NCBI RefSeq assembly: GCF_013205025.1 | Contig: NZ_JABMLE010000003.1 | Coordinates: forward strand, 651,332 to 715,331 | Direction: 5' to 3' | DNA length: 64,000 bases | Source: Rathayibacter sp. VKM Ac-2857 | GTDB lineage: Bacteria > Actinomycetota > Actinomycetes > Actinomycetales > Microbacteriaceae | Part shown: positions 46,040 through 54,762 of the stretch, piece by piece | How the letters are laid out: each line of letters opens with the position of its first letter | How positions within the stretch are numbered: the stretch's first letter is position 1 | Notes under the pieces: model-generated | What the model was told of the DNA's origin: nothing | What the model saw: the letters and a program-made list of their open reading frames with translations, nothing else | Database searches by the model: none | Position numbers and translations under genes: made by a program

Positions 46040-47071
46040 TCAGGAGGGCTGGTGGGCGGCCTCGCGGCGGCCCTCCTCCTTGGCCTGCTCGACGAGGGTG
46101 GCGACGCGGCGGCGGGAGCGGGTGCGGCCGGCGAGGAGCGCGGCGAGGATCAGGGCGAGGCCGAGGAGGACGGCGAGCTGGGGCAGGGGGACGGCGGCGG
46201 TGGTGGTCGACTCGGTGAGCGGGGCGATGTCGACGGGGTCGAGGCCGTCGGGGGTGACGACGGTGGGGGCGACGGTGAGGTCGGTGCCGACGGCGAAGAG
46301 GGGCCAGACGTCGTCGAGTTGGAGGGTGACGGCGCGGCGGTCTCCGGGGAGGAGCTCCTGCTGGGCGGCGTCGGCGGCGACGAGCGGGGCGGTGGCGCTC
46401 TGGGCGGTGGCGCTGCCGTCGAGGAGGAGGCGGACGTTGCCGGTGTTGACGATGTCGGCGGTGACGGTGAGCGAGCCGGGCTGGAAGGGGTTCCAGGACA
46501 GGCGGTAGTCGCCGGTGAGGTTCTCGACGGCGACGGCGGGGGCGACGTCGCCGGTGACGCGGGTCATCACGCGGAAGCCGATGCGGCTCTCGACGCCGAC
46601 GGAGGAGCCGCCGACGTCGGTGCCGACGGAGACGAGGGAGGCGGCGATGCCGGCGGCGTGGTCGCCGGGCTCGGCGTCGTCGGGGACGGTGACGGTGAAG
46701 GGGACGATGCCGGTGCCGCCGGGCTCGACGGTGACGGTCTCGGGGGCGGTGATCCAGGTGCCGGCGTCGACGGACTCCTGGTCGGAGGGGAGCATGTTGA
46801 AGCGGCCCTTGTCGGTGAAGTAGCCGTCGGCGGTGTCGATGCGGAAGGTGACGGTCTGGTCGCTGAGGTTGCGGACGGCGGCCTGCTCGTCGGCGGTGGC
46901 TCCGGGGTCGAGGTCGAGCTCGACCCAGGAGCGCTTGTCGACGGCGCCGTCGGTCGCGGGGCTGACCGCCCAGGTGATCTGGTCGGTCGCGGCGGCGAGG
47001 GCCGGGGGAGCGGCGGAGAGCGCGAGCGCGCCGACGAGGACGGCGAGGAGGGCGCGGAGCACGGAGGTCAT
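46040..47071 (-). CDS. DUF916-type surface protein (WxL-partner family)
   Basis: This is a 343-residue protein with a signal peptide (LLAVLVGALALSAAPPALAA), two beta-sandwich regions and a C-terminal membrane helix (LPQLAVLLGLALILAALLA) followed by an Arg-rich tail. The motif RSWVELDLDPGATADEQAAVRNLSDQTVTFRI and the later GSLTVTADIVNTGNVRLLLDG match DUF916/WxL-partner proteins, which display surface complexes. It is anchored in the membrane with the domains outside. A WxL-like protein gene lies upstream on the same strand, separated by a REP-like cluster. The two probably form one surface complex. Confidence 0.8.
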   Translation of the reverse strand: MTSVLRALLAVLVGALALSAAPPALAAATDQITWAVSPATDGAVDKRSWVELDLDPGATADEQAAVRNLSDQTVTFRIDTADGYFTDKGRFNMLPSDQESVDAGTWITAPETVTVEPGGTGIVPFTVTVPDDAEPGDHAAGIAASLVSVGTDVGGSSVGVESRIGFRVMTRVTGDVAPAVAVENLTGDYRLSWNPFQPGSLTVTADIVNTGNVRLLLDGSATAQSATAPLVAADAAQQELLPGDRRAVTLQLDDVWPLFAVGTDLTVAPTVVTPDGLDPVDIAPLTESTTTAAVPLPQLAVLLGLALILAALLAGRTRSRRRVATLVEQAKEEGRREAAHQPS

Positions 47072-47093
47072 GGGGAGTCCAGGTTCTCACGGG

Positions 47094-47363
47094 GTGGGTC
47101 TCGATACGCCGCCTGCGGCGGCTACTCGACCAGCATGCACAGCGCAGGCCGTCGCTTAGAACCGCTGCAGGAGCAGCCCGCGGGCGGGGCCGCTTCATGC
47201 TGATCGAGTAGGCCGCGCAGCGGGCGTATCGAGATCCACCGTGTTCAGGAGGGTGGGTCTCGATACGCCGCCTGCGGCGACTACTCGACCAGCATGGGCG
47301 CCGCCGGAGGCGGCTACTCGACCAGCATGGGCGCCGCCTGCGGCGGCTGCTCGACCAGCATGA
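47094..47363. repeat. REP-like cluster, locus 4
   Basis: Several units occur in both orientations: GGGTCTCGATACGCCGCC...GGCGGCTACTCGACCAGCATG, then CATGCTGATCGAGTAGGCC...GGGCGTATCGAGATCC, then inverted copies repeated three times. It fills the gap between the DUF916 and WxL-like genes. No gene is present. Confidence 0.88.
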
Positions 47364-47387
47364 GGGTGCGGTTCTCGGCCGCTGGGC

Positions 47388-48011
47388 TCACTCGAAGAGG
47401 GAGAGGGTGAGCGTCGAGCTGTAGTCGCCGGCGTCGACGGTGGTCGGGGTCTTGAGGGTCAGGGCCGCGTTGGCGGTCCAGGAGCCCTCCTCGGCGACTC
47501 CGGCGCTGTCGTTGGTGATGGCGAGCAGCTCCTGGTCGACGAGGCCGACGCCGTCGGGGCCGCCGTCGATGGCGGTGTCGACGACGTCGCCCTCGGCGAC
47601 CAGGCCCGAGTCGCCGCCGTCGATCAGGTTCGGCGCCCAGCCCAGGTTCTCGGCGCCGATGGTGTCACCGGTCGACGAGACGAAGTCGCTCGCGGTGCCG
47701 AGCACGTACCAGCCGGCGCCGTCGGGGATGTCGGCGGCGTCGCGGGTGTCGGTGACGGTGACCGTGGGCAGGGTGCCCGTGAACTGGCGGACCACGCTGG
47801 TCGAGCCGTTCTCGGTCAGGGCGGTGGAGTCGCTCGCGACGGTCATCGAGAGCGAGCCGGGCGTGGTGAGTGGCGCGATCTGCACGTTGACGTCGACGTC
47901 GTCGTTGCCGAGCTCGACTTCGGCGGCGAACGCGGTCCCGGCGACGCCGAGCAGGAGCAGGCCTCCGGCGATGCCGGCAGCGCCACGGGTGAGGAGGGAT
48001 CGGGTGTTCAT
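47388..48011 (-). CDS. WxL-like secreted surface protein
   Basis: This is a 207-residue protein. A signal peptide (RGAAGIAGGLLLLGVAGTAFAAEV) is followed by a beta-rich domain with TTPGSLSMTVASDSTAL, TLPTVTVTDTRDAADIPDGAGWYVLGTASDF and ending SSTLTLSLFE. This resembles WxL-domain-type proteins, with the final hydrophobic strand replaced by LTLSLFE. WxL proteins bind peptidoglycan in firmicutes, and actinobacterial relatives are less studied. The start is the ATG at 48009-48011. Together with the DUF916 protein it makes a secreted pair. Confidence 0.75.
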   Translation of the reverse strand: MNTRSLLTRGAAGIAGGLLLLGVAGTAFAAEVELGNDDVDVNVQIAPLTTPGSLSMTVASDSTALTENGSTSVVRQFTGTLPTVTVTDTRDAADIPDGAGWYVLGTASDFVSSTGDTIGAENLGWAPNLIDGGDSGLVAEGDVVDTAIDGGPDGVGLVDQELLAITNDSAGVAEEGSWTANAALTLKTPTTVDAGDYSSTLTLSLFE

Positions 48012-48108
48012 AGCGGGTGTTCTCCGTTCTCGAGACGGCGTCGTCGCCGTCCGGTTCAGTGGTGTGGGGTCAGTGGTGTCGGGTGGTGGAAGGAGGGGCG
48101 ACCGCGCG

Positions 48109-51100
48109 TCAGCCGCAGCTCGCCGCCGCGTACGGCGCCGTGGCCGTGGCGGTGGCCGGCTTGCCTGCGACGAACGCGGTGGCCGTCGCGGTCGCGGAGC
48201 CGGCGGGCAGCGCGGCGGTGCGGGTCGTGAAGGAGTGGGTCACGCTCTTGCCGGCGGCGACCTCCTCGAACGTCTTGGAGCCCGAGGTCGAGGTGACGAC
48301 CATCTTCACCGGGAAGGCGTTCGGGTTCGTCGCGACGACCGAGAGGACGACCTTGCCCTGCACGCAGCGAGTCGAGGCGGTGGCGGTCGCCGTGATCGCG
48401 GGGGCCGCGGTCGGCACCGTCTGCGGGCTGACGCTCGTGAGGGTCGGGACGACCTTCTGCATCAGGCCGGTCGCCGGGTCGAAGGTCACCTTGTCGATGG
48501 TCGTCTCGCGGTGCTGGCCGTCTCCGCCGGGGATGGCGAAGCGGTGGTAGGCGATGTACCAGTCGTCGGTGCCGGGGACGTTGACGATCGAGCTGTGGCC
48601 GGTGGCGAGGATGCCCTGCGAGGGGTCCTTCTCCAGGATCACGCCGCGGTAGGTCCACGGTCCGTCGATGCTCGTCGAGGTCGCGTAGCCGACCTTGTAG
48701 TTCTCGGAGCCGGTGTCGTCGATCGAGTAGGTCAGGTGGTAGAGCCCGTTGCGGTAGTTCATGAACGCGCCCTCGCGGAAGTCCGTGAGGCCCGAGATCG
48801 TCTTGATGGTGCCGGCCTTGACCGAGAGCATGTCGTCCGAGAGCTCGGCGTACACGGGTGCGCCGTTGCCCCAGAAGAGGTAGCTCTTGCCGGTGGCCGG
48901 GTCGGTGAACGCGGCCGGGTCGATGGCCTGGCCGGACTTCACGGACTCGCCGTTGGTGATCATCGCGGTCGGCTGCGCGGTGAACGGGCCCATCGGGCTC
49001 GACGCCACGGCGACGCCGATGGTCTTGCGGTCGAGCGCCGCGTTGTGGCCGGAGAAGTAGAAGTAGTACTTCCCGCCCTTCTCGATGATCGTCGGCGCCC
49101 AGGCGTTGCCGGTCGCCCACGGGACGTTCCCGTTCGCGCCGTCCAGGGTGAGGATCGGCTGCGCGGAGCGGGTCCAGTCGACGAGGTTCTTCGACGACCA
49201 GGCGTAGAAGGTCTTGCCGCCCCAGCCGGGGAAGCCGTCCGAGGTCGCGTAGAGGTAGTAGGTGTCGCCGAAGACCGCGATGTTCGGGTCGGCGTAGAGA
49301 CCCGGGAGGACGGGGCTCTTCATCTCGACGGCCTTGAGCGTCCAGGTGGTGGTCGCGCCGCCGCCGGCCGGGGTCAGCACGACGGTCTGCGGGGTGCGCA
49401 GGTCGCGGACGGTGCCCGAGGCGGGGCTCGCGGTGACGCCCGCGGCGGTGGAGTAGGTGGCGGTCAGCTTCGAGCGATCCGTGCCGGGCTTCACCGGGAG
49501 GGTGACGGTGCGGGTCGCCTGGTCGACGATCGGTGCGGTCTTCAGCACGTCGCCGGTCAGCGTCACGTCGGCCAGCACGGTGGTGTTGCCGGAGGAGGCG
49601 AGCACCTCGGCCGAGCTCAGCGCCCGGTTGTAGAGGGCGAACTCGCGGACTTGGCCGCGGAAGCGGTTGTCGGCGTCGTAGTTCGAGCGGCCGATGGAGT
49701 TGGCCGTGGTCGTGCCGCCGCCGATGTCCTTCGGGTCGGCCGTGACGGTGCCGCCGCCGACGCGGACGCCGTCGAGGTAGAGCGTCGCGGTGGTGCCGGA
49801 GAGCGTGTAGGTCAGCTGCGCCCACTGGCCGCGGGGCAGGGCCGAGCCGGAGGAGACGGTCTGCTCGGTGGTCCAGTTGCCGGTCGCGAGGCTGGTGCGG
49901 TAGTTGTTCCCCGAGGTGAACAGGTAGCCGTCGCCCGCGCCGCTCGTCGTGTTGCCGAGGCCGTAGAGGAAGTAGGCGCCGCTCTGCGCGGGGTCGATCC
50001 AGACCTCGGTCTGCACGGTGACGTCGGTGACGCCGGCGAGCAGGTTGTCCGGCAGCTTGATGTAGTCGTCGGTGCCGTCGAGCTTCACCGAGCCGGTCTG
50101 CCAGGCGCCGCCCGAGACGATCGTCGCGTTCTGGCCGTTGCCCGAGACGTCCTGCACCGTGGTGCCGGAGCCGCCGTCGAAGGAGTAGCGGAGGATCTCG
50201 CCCTTCGCGTTCACCGGCTTCGGGGTCGGTCCGGCGGTCGTGCCGCCGTAGGCCGCGTTCAGGCGGGCCTCCTCGGCGCTGGAGAGCCGCAGCACCGAGC
50301 CGTGACGGAAGGGCTTCGAGAAGGAGTAGGTGTTCGCTCCGGTCGTGCCCACCGGCAGCGCCGTGAACCGCATGTCCGCGAGGGTGTCGGTGACGTAGGC
50401 GGAGTAGCCGAACGAGTCGCCCATCACGACCCAGCGGCCGTCGGGCAGCTGGTAGACGGTGAGGCCCTCGAGGTGGTCGGCGAGGCCGCGGGAGGTCTCC
50501 TCGCCGCGGGCGATCACGCGGGTCCAGGGGCCGGCCAGGCTGGTCGCCTTGTCGACGACGGTGCGCCAGTCGGAGGTGGAGAAGCGGTAGTAGACGCCGT
50601 TCTCGACCGCGATGGTGGTGTCGATGATGTTCGGGCCGTCGGCGTTGTTGGTCGGCGAGTTCTCGTCGAGCCAGACCGTCGGGGCGGAGAAGGTCTGGAA
50701 GTCGCGGGTGGTGCTGACGTAGACGCGCAGCGCCCAGTCGTCCGTGTTCACCTGCGTCTTGTCGCGGCCGGACCAGTAGACGTAGTACTGGCCGGTGGCC
50801 TCGTCCCAGATCGCCTCGGGCGCCCAGACGTTGCCCGCGTTCGGCGCGCCGGCGAAGACGAGGTTCTGCTGACCCCAGGTCACGAGGTCGGTGGAGCGCC
50901 AGACGACGAGCTTCTGGCTGGCGTTCACCTGGTCCCAGGAGCCGCCGCCGGCGGTGCCCTCGGCGTGCAGGTCGGTGCCGAGGATCCAGTACTCGTCACC
51001 CGTGGGGGAGCGGACCAGGTGCGGGTCGCGGACGCCGAGCGTGCCGGCGAGGTTGGCGAGCACGGCCTTGTCGTTGTTGAGCTTCGACCAGTGCAGGCCG

Positions 51101-52428
51101 TCGGTGCTGGAGCCGAAGTAGATCTTCTCGTAGTCGGTCGACGCGAAGTGGGTCCAAAGGTAGCCCGCGTCGTACTCGGTGTCGAGGTTCGCGGGCGCGG
51201 CGGTCACGGTGACCGGGAGCTGCCGGGTGGCGGTGGTGCCGGCGATCGTCGCGGTGAGGGTGACGGCGGTGGCCGCGGCCTGGCGCTTCACGACGCCGGT
51301 GGTGCTGACGACGACGGCGTTCGAGGAGGCCCAGGAGACGTCGTAGGCGCCGGCCTTCGCGGGCAGCGTCACGTTGCCGCGGACGTCGCCGGCGTTGACG
51401 ATGCTCAGGGCGTCGAGCGCCTTCTGCGCATCGGCGTTCGTGTTCTGCGCGGGCACGGTCGCGGTGAAGGTGCGCGTCTGCGTCGCGGAGCCGCGGGTGA
51501 CGGTGGCGGTGAGCACGGCCTGGGCGCTGCCCGTGGCCGGCCGGGTGACGACTCCGCTCGAGGAGACGACGGCGGTGTTGCTGGAGGACCAGGCGATCGC
51601 CGATCCGTTGGCGCCCGTGGTCGGCAGGGTGAGGTTCGCGGTCACCGCGGAGAGGTCGCCGAGGGTCAGCGCGGCGGCGTCGCGGGTGGTGCGCGTGGCG
51701 TCGCTCGCCTGGAGGGTGGCGACGTCGGCGGCGCTGAGCGCGCTGCTGTAGAGGCGGAAGTCGCGCACCGAGCCGGCCAGGAACTTGTCGCCGGTGTAGA
51801 CCGAGCGGCCGATCGCGTTCGCGGTGGTGCTGCCGCCGCCGATGGCGCCGGGGGTGATCGTCACGCCGGTCTGCTGCGCGACCTGGGTGCCGTCGAGGTA
51901 GAGCCGCGCGGTGTCGGAGGCGTCGTCGAGCGTGTAGGTGAGCGTCTTCCAGACGCCGCGGGCGAGGTCGGCGCCCGAGTTCACGGTCTGCTCGGTGGTC
52001 CAGTTGCCGGTCGCGATCGAGGCCTTGTAGCTGTTGCCCGTCGTGTACAGGTAGCCGTTGCCGGCGTTGCTCGTCGTGTTGCCGAGGCCCCAGATGAAGT
52101 ACGGGGTGCCCTGGCTCGGCTTGACCAGGACCTCGGTGCTGACGGTGATCGAGCTGAGGCCGGCGAGCACGTCGTTCGGCAGCTTGACGAAGTCGTCGAC
52201 GCCGTCGAGCGTCACGCCCGCGGCGCCCGAGGCGACCGCGCCGCCGGAGAGGATGCCGTTGCGCCCCTTGCCCGAGCTGTCGACGGCGACCGTGCCGCTC
52301 GTCTCGTCGAGCGCGTAGCGGAGGATCAGATCGTCGGCCGGGGCGGCTGCGGCGGACTGCGCCGTCAGCAGCGGGACGGTGAGTGCGAGTGCCGTCACGA
52401 GGACGACCGGTCGCAGGAAGGGCTTCAT
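48109..52428 (-). CDS. giant two-catalytic-domain GH43 / LamG glycosidase
   Basis: This is a 1439-residue secreted enzyme starting at the ATG at 52426-52428 (AGGAG eight bases upstream). The order is: signal peptide; LamG-type lectin domain (residues about 30-245); two bacterial-Ig-like segments; a first GH43-like five-bladed propeller (about 430-720, with VRDPHLVRSPTGDEYWILG and HLEGLTVYQ); a second LamG domain (about 748-955); an Ig-like linker; a second GH43 domain (about 1035-1320); and a C-terminal beta domain. The second GH43 has the three acidic residues: GLYADPNIAVFGDTYYLYATS, AIDPAAFTDPATGKSYLFWGN and LTDFREGAFMNYRNGLYHLTYS. It probably releases arabinofuranose or xylose from plant polysaccharides. 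The two halves look like an ancient internal duplication. Confidence 0.9.
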   Translation of the reverse strand: MKPFLRPVVLVTALALTVPLLTAQSAAAAPADDLILRYALDETSGTVAVDSSGKGRNGILSGGAVASGAAGVTLDGVDDFVKLPNDVLAGLSSITVSTEVLVKPSQGTPYFIWGLGNTTSNAGNGYLYTTGNSYKASIATGNWTTEQTVNSGADLARGVWKTLTYTLDDASDTARLYLDGTQVAQQTGVTITPGAIGGGSTTANAIGRSVYTGDKFLAGSVRDFRLYSSALSAADVATLQASDATRTTRDAAALTLGDLSAVTANLTLPTTGANGSAIAWSSSNTAVVSSSGVVTRPATGSAQAVLTATVTRGSATQTRTFTATVPAQNTNADAQKALDALSIVNAGDVRGNVTLPAKAGAYDVSWASSNAVVVSTTGVVKRQAAATAVTLTATIAGTTATRQLPVTVTAAPANLDTEYDAGYLWTHFASTDYEKIYFGSSTDGLHWSKLNNDKAVLANLAGTLGVRDPHLVRSPTGDEYWILGTDLHAEGTAGGGSWDQVNASQKLVVWRSTDLVTWGQQNLVFAGAPNAGNVWAPEAIWDEATGQYYVYWSGRDKTQVNTDDWALRVYVSTTRDFQTFSAPTVWLDENSPTNNADGPNIIDTTIAVENGVYYRFSTSDWRTVVDKATSLAGPWTRVIARGEETSRGLADHLEGLTVYQLPDGRWVVMGDSFGYSAYVTDTLADMRFTALPVGTTGANTYSFSKPFRHGSVLRLSSAEEARLNAAYGGTTAGPTPKPVNAKGEILRYSFDGGSGTTVQDVSGNGQNATIVSGGAWQTGSVKLDGTDDYIKLPDNLLAGVTDVTVQTEVWIDPAQSGAYFLYGLGNTTSGAGDGYLFTSGNNYRTSLATGNWTTEQTVSSGSALPRGQWAQLTYTLSGTTATLYLDGVRVGGGTVTADPKDIGGGTTTANSIGRSNYDADNRFRGQVREFALYNRALSSAEVLASSGNTTVLADVTLTGDVLKTAPIVDQATRTVTLPVKPGTDRSKLTATYSTAAGVTASPASGTVRDLRTPQTVVLTPAGGGATTTWTLKAVEMKSPVLPGLYADPNIAVFGDTYYLYATSDGFPGWGGKTFYAWSSKNLVDWTRSAQPILTLDGANGNVPWATGNAWAPTIIEKGGKYYFYFSGHNAALDRKTIGVAVASSPMGPFTAQPTAMITNGESVKSGQAIDPAAFTDPATGKSYLFWGNGAPVYAELSDDMLSVKAGTIKTISGLTDFREGAFMNYRNGLYHLTYSIDDTGSENYKVGYATSTSIDGPWTYRGVILEKDPSQGILATGHSSIVNVPGTDDWYIAYHRFAIPGGDGQHRETTIDKVTFDPATGLMQKVVPTLTSVSPQTVPTAAPAITATATASTRCVQGKVVLSVVATNPNAFPVKMVVTSTSGSKTFEEVAAGKSVTHSFTTRTAALPAGSATATATAFVAGKPATATATAPYAAASCG

Positions 52429-52488
52429 CGCACTTGCTCCTAGTTCGGCACCATTGCTGAAGGGAAAGGCTCCGGCACGCACCGGCGA

Positions 52489-52502
52489 TGTTCACGGTAA
52501 CA
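52489..52502. promoter_or_regulatory. 14-bp palindrome, candidate operator of the GH43 gene
   Basis: TGTTCACGGTAACA lies 61 bases upstream of the GH43 start. The same 14 bases, in reverse complement, occur upstream of the furanose-binding protein gene at 57601-57614. The TGTT...AACA symmetry and CG centre resemble LacI-type operators. Six bases further on is a second palindrome, GTTGACGTCAAC. Confidence 0.7.
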
Positions 52503-52586
52503 CGATGTTGACGTCAACGCGACGGCAGTCTGTCACGAATTCTCGGACCCGCGCTCGACCCGCGCTCGACCCGCGCGAGACGTCGA

Positions 52587-52621
52587 GAACGGTCGCCCCG
52601 AGCGTTCCGAGGCGACCGTTC
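52587..52621 (-). terminator. terminator of the furanose importer operon
   Basis: A perfect 11-bp stem GAACGGTCGCC / GGCGACCGTTC (52587-52597 and 52611-52621) with a 13-base loop lies just after the stop of the last permease gene. It separates the importer from the GH43 transcript. Confidence 0.8.
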
Positions 52622-52651
52622 GTGACGGATCGAGTGGGCTGCGGCCGGGCG

Positions 52652-53689
52652 TCAGGTCCGGTTGCGGGCCATCACCGCGCGCTGCAGGAGCACGAAGACG
52701 AGCAGGATGCCGCCGGTGATGATGGTGGTCGCCTCGGGCGGGATGCCGCCGTCGCGGGTGATCAGGACGTTCATCAGGCCGAGGACGAGGGCGCCGATCA
52801 CGGAGCCGAGGACGAAGCCGACGCCGCCGGTGAGCAGCGTGCCGCCGATGACGGTCGCCGCGATGGCGTCGAGCTCCCAGCCGGTGCCGGTGATGTTCTG
52901 CGCGCTGCCGAGGCGGGCGGTGTAGACCACGCCGGCGAGGCCCGCGAGGGTGCCGCTGATCACGTAGATGAGCAGCTTGGTCCGGACGACGGGCAGGCCC
53001 ATCAGCGCGGCCGACGGCTCCGAGCCGCCCATCGCGTACACCGTCCGGCCGAGGCGGGTGCGGTGCAGCACGAAGAACGCAGCGGCGACGACGATGACGG
53101 CGATGATCACGCCGGGGCTGATCACGAAGTCGTTGACCTTCGGTCCGTCGATCAGCTTCATCGGCGTCGCGAGCGACAGCACGGCCGAGTCCTCGGGGAG
53201 GCGCTCGGGGACCGTGCTCAGCATCGAGGCGAGACCGCGGGCCAGGAACATCATCGCGAGGGTCGCGATGAACGGCTGGACGTTGAAGTACTGGATCAGC
53301 ACGCCCGAGATCAGCCCGAACGCGGAGCCGATCAGCACCATCAGCAGCATCACGAGCCACGGGTTCCAGCCGCTGTTGATCAGCAGCACGCCGCTGACGC
53401 TGGTGAAGGCGATCACCGCGCCGACCGAGAGGTCGATGCCGCCGGTGAGGATCACGAAGGTGAGGCCCACGGCGAGGATGATCAGGTGCGCGTTGTTGAT
53501 CAGCAGGTTCGAGATCGTGCTCGCCTGGAGGATGCGCCCGTAGGCGATCTCGCCGTAGACGATCATGCCCAGGAAGATCACCAGGGCGGCGAGGGTGGGC
53601 AGCTTGTCGAGGTGCTGGCTGAGCCACGAGGTGGCGGAGGAGCGGTTCGACTTCGCCGGAGGGGCGGGTCGGGTCAGCACGGCGCTCAT
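52652..53689 (-). CDS. yjfF: ABC importer permease, YjfF-like
   Basis: This is a 345-residue integral membrane protein of the BPD_transp_2 (ribose/xylose/galactofuranose) permease family with about nine helices. The hallmark VGLTFVILTGGIDLSVGAVIAFTSVSG is at residues about 75-100, and GTGWELDAIAATVIGGTLLTGGVG near residue 275 is the second signature. The start overlaps the stop of the upstream permease (ATGA), so the two permeases are made in equal amounts and probably form a heterodimer. The last gene of the operon, followed by a terminator. The E. coli relative YjfF is part of a galactofuranose importer. Confidence 0.9.
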   Translation of the reverse strand: MSAVLTRPAPPAKSNRSSATSWLSQHLDKLPTLAALVIFLGMIVYGEIAYGRILQASTISNLLINNAHLIILAVGLTFVILTGGIDLSVGAVIAFTSVSGVLLINSGWNPWLVMLLMVLIGSAFGLISGVLIQYFNVQPFIATLAMMFLARGLASMLSTVPERLPEDSAVLSLATPMKLIDGPKVNDFVISPGVIIAVIVVAAAFFVLHRTRLGRTVYAMGGSEPSAALMGLPVVRTKLLIYVISGTLAGLAGVVYTARLGSAQNITGTGWELDAIAATVIGGTLLTGGVGFVLGSVIGALVLGLMNVLITRDGGIPPEATTIITGGILLVFVLLQRAVMARNRT

Positions 53690-54762
53690 GCGGGGATCGC
53701 CTCTTTCTGCGGGACGCTTCGGCGCGCCTCGCGACGGTTCTTGAAGGCGGAGCGGACCCGCTCCGACTGCAGCAGGCAGAGGGCGACGATGACGATCGCC
53801 TTGAAGGCGGGCGTCGCGGAGGACGAGACGCCGAGGAAGACGACGGTCTTGTCGAGGGTGGCGATCAGGATCGCTCCGACGGCCGCGCCCGTGATGTTGA
53901 ACTTGCCGCCCGCGAGGGAGGTGCCGCCGACCACGACCGCGAGGATCGCGTCGAGCTCGAGCTGGTAGCCGGTGCGCGAGACGTCGACCGTCATCACGCT
54001 CGCGGTGGCGAAGACGCCCGCGACGCCGGCGAGGACGCCGGAGCCGATGTAGGCGGTCATCAGCAGGCCGCGGCGGTTGATGCCGGCGAGGCGGGCCGCC
54101 TTCGGGTCCATGCCGATGGCCTCGATCATCAGGCCGAGCGCGCTGCGGCGCACCAGGACTCCGACGACCACGACGATCGCGATGGCGAGCAGGAAGACGA
54201 CGGGGAGTCCGAAGACGTAGCCGTTGGCGAGCCAGCGGAACGGCTCGTTCGTCGCGGCGGTGTTCTGGCCGCCCGTGATGACCTTCGCCAGGCCGCGGCC
54301 GGCGAGCATCACGACGAGCGTGCTGATGAAGGGCTGCAGCCCCACCACCGAGACCAGGATGCCGTTCACGGCACCGAGCACTCCGGCGACCAGCAGCGCG
54401 AGCGCGAAGGCGGCCGCGGCGGCGCCGAGCGAGTCCGGCGCGCCCTGGGCGTTGAGGAACTCCATCGAGACGGCGCCGGCGACGACCATGATCGAGCCGA
54501 CCGAGAGGTCGATGCCGCCCGTCGCGACCACCAGGCACATGCCGACCGCGATCATCAGGATCGGGGCGGCGGCGCGGGCGATGTCGATCACGTTGCCGAC
54601 GAGGTAGCCCGTGGTCGGGCTGACGGTGACGCCGAGGTAGCTCGGGTCCTTGACGACGTTGACGAGCAGCAGCAGCACGATGGCCACGGCTCCCCAGAAG
54701 TACTGACGGCGGATCAGACCCGCGAGGAGCGAGCCCCGGTCCGGTCGCGTGTCGCTGCTCAT
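53686..54762 (-). CDS. ytfT: ABC importer permease, YtfT-like
   Basis: This is a 358-residue permease of the same family as its neighbour, with about nine helices. It has VGMCLVVATGGIDLSVGSIMVVAGAVSM (the family hallmark) at about residue 78 and YQLELDAILAVVVGGTSLAGGK at about 262. Four-base overlaps join it to the ATPase gene upstream and the second permease downstream, so translation is coupled. It forms half of the transmembrane channel for a sugar importer. Confidence 0.9.
   Translation of the reverse strand: MSSDTRPDRGSLLAGLIRRQYFWGAVAIVLLLLVNVVKDPSYLGVTVSPTTGYLVGNVIDIARAAAPILMIAVGMCLVVATGGIDLSVGSIMVVAGAVSMEFLNAQGAPDSLGAAAAAFALALLVAGVLGAVNGILVSVVGLQPFISTLVVMLAGRGLAKVITGGQNTAATNEPFRWLANGYVFGLPVVFLLAIAIVVVVGVLVRRSALGLMIEAIGMDPKAARLAGINRRGLLMTAYIGSGVLAGVAGVFATASVMTVDVSRTGYQLELDAILAVVVGGTSLAGGKFNITGAAVGAILIATLDKTVVFLGVSSSATPAFKAIVIVALCLLQSERVRSAFKNRREARRSVPQKEAIPA

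Noticed and set aside
47440-52443. Plus-strand open frame of over 1600 codons antisense to the WxL-like and GH43 genes
   Set aside because: It is a GC-driven shadow: Gly/Arg/Val-rich, without domains, and opposite genes with clear motifs. Similar long shadows at 11023-14448, 29880-33707 and 21929-26011 were rejected for the same reason.
52549-52582. Three copies of an 11-base unit CTCGACCCGCG
   Set aside because: It is a short local tandem repeat beside a terminator. Nothing indicates a regulatory or mobile role.
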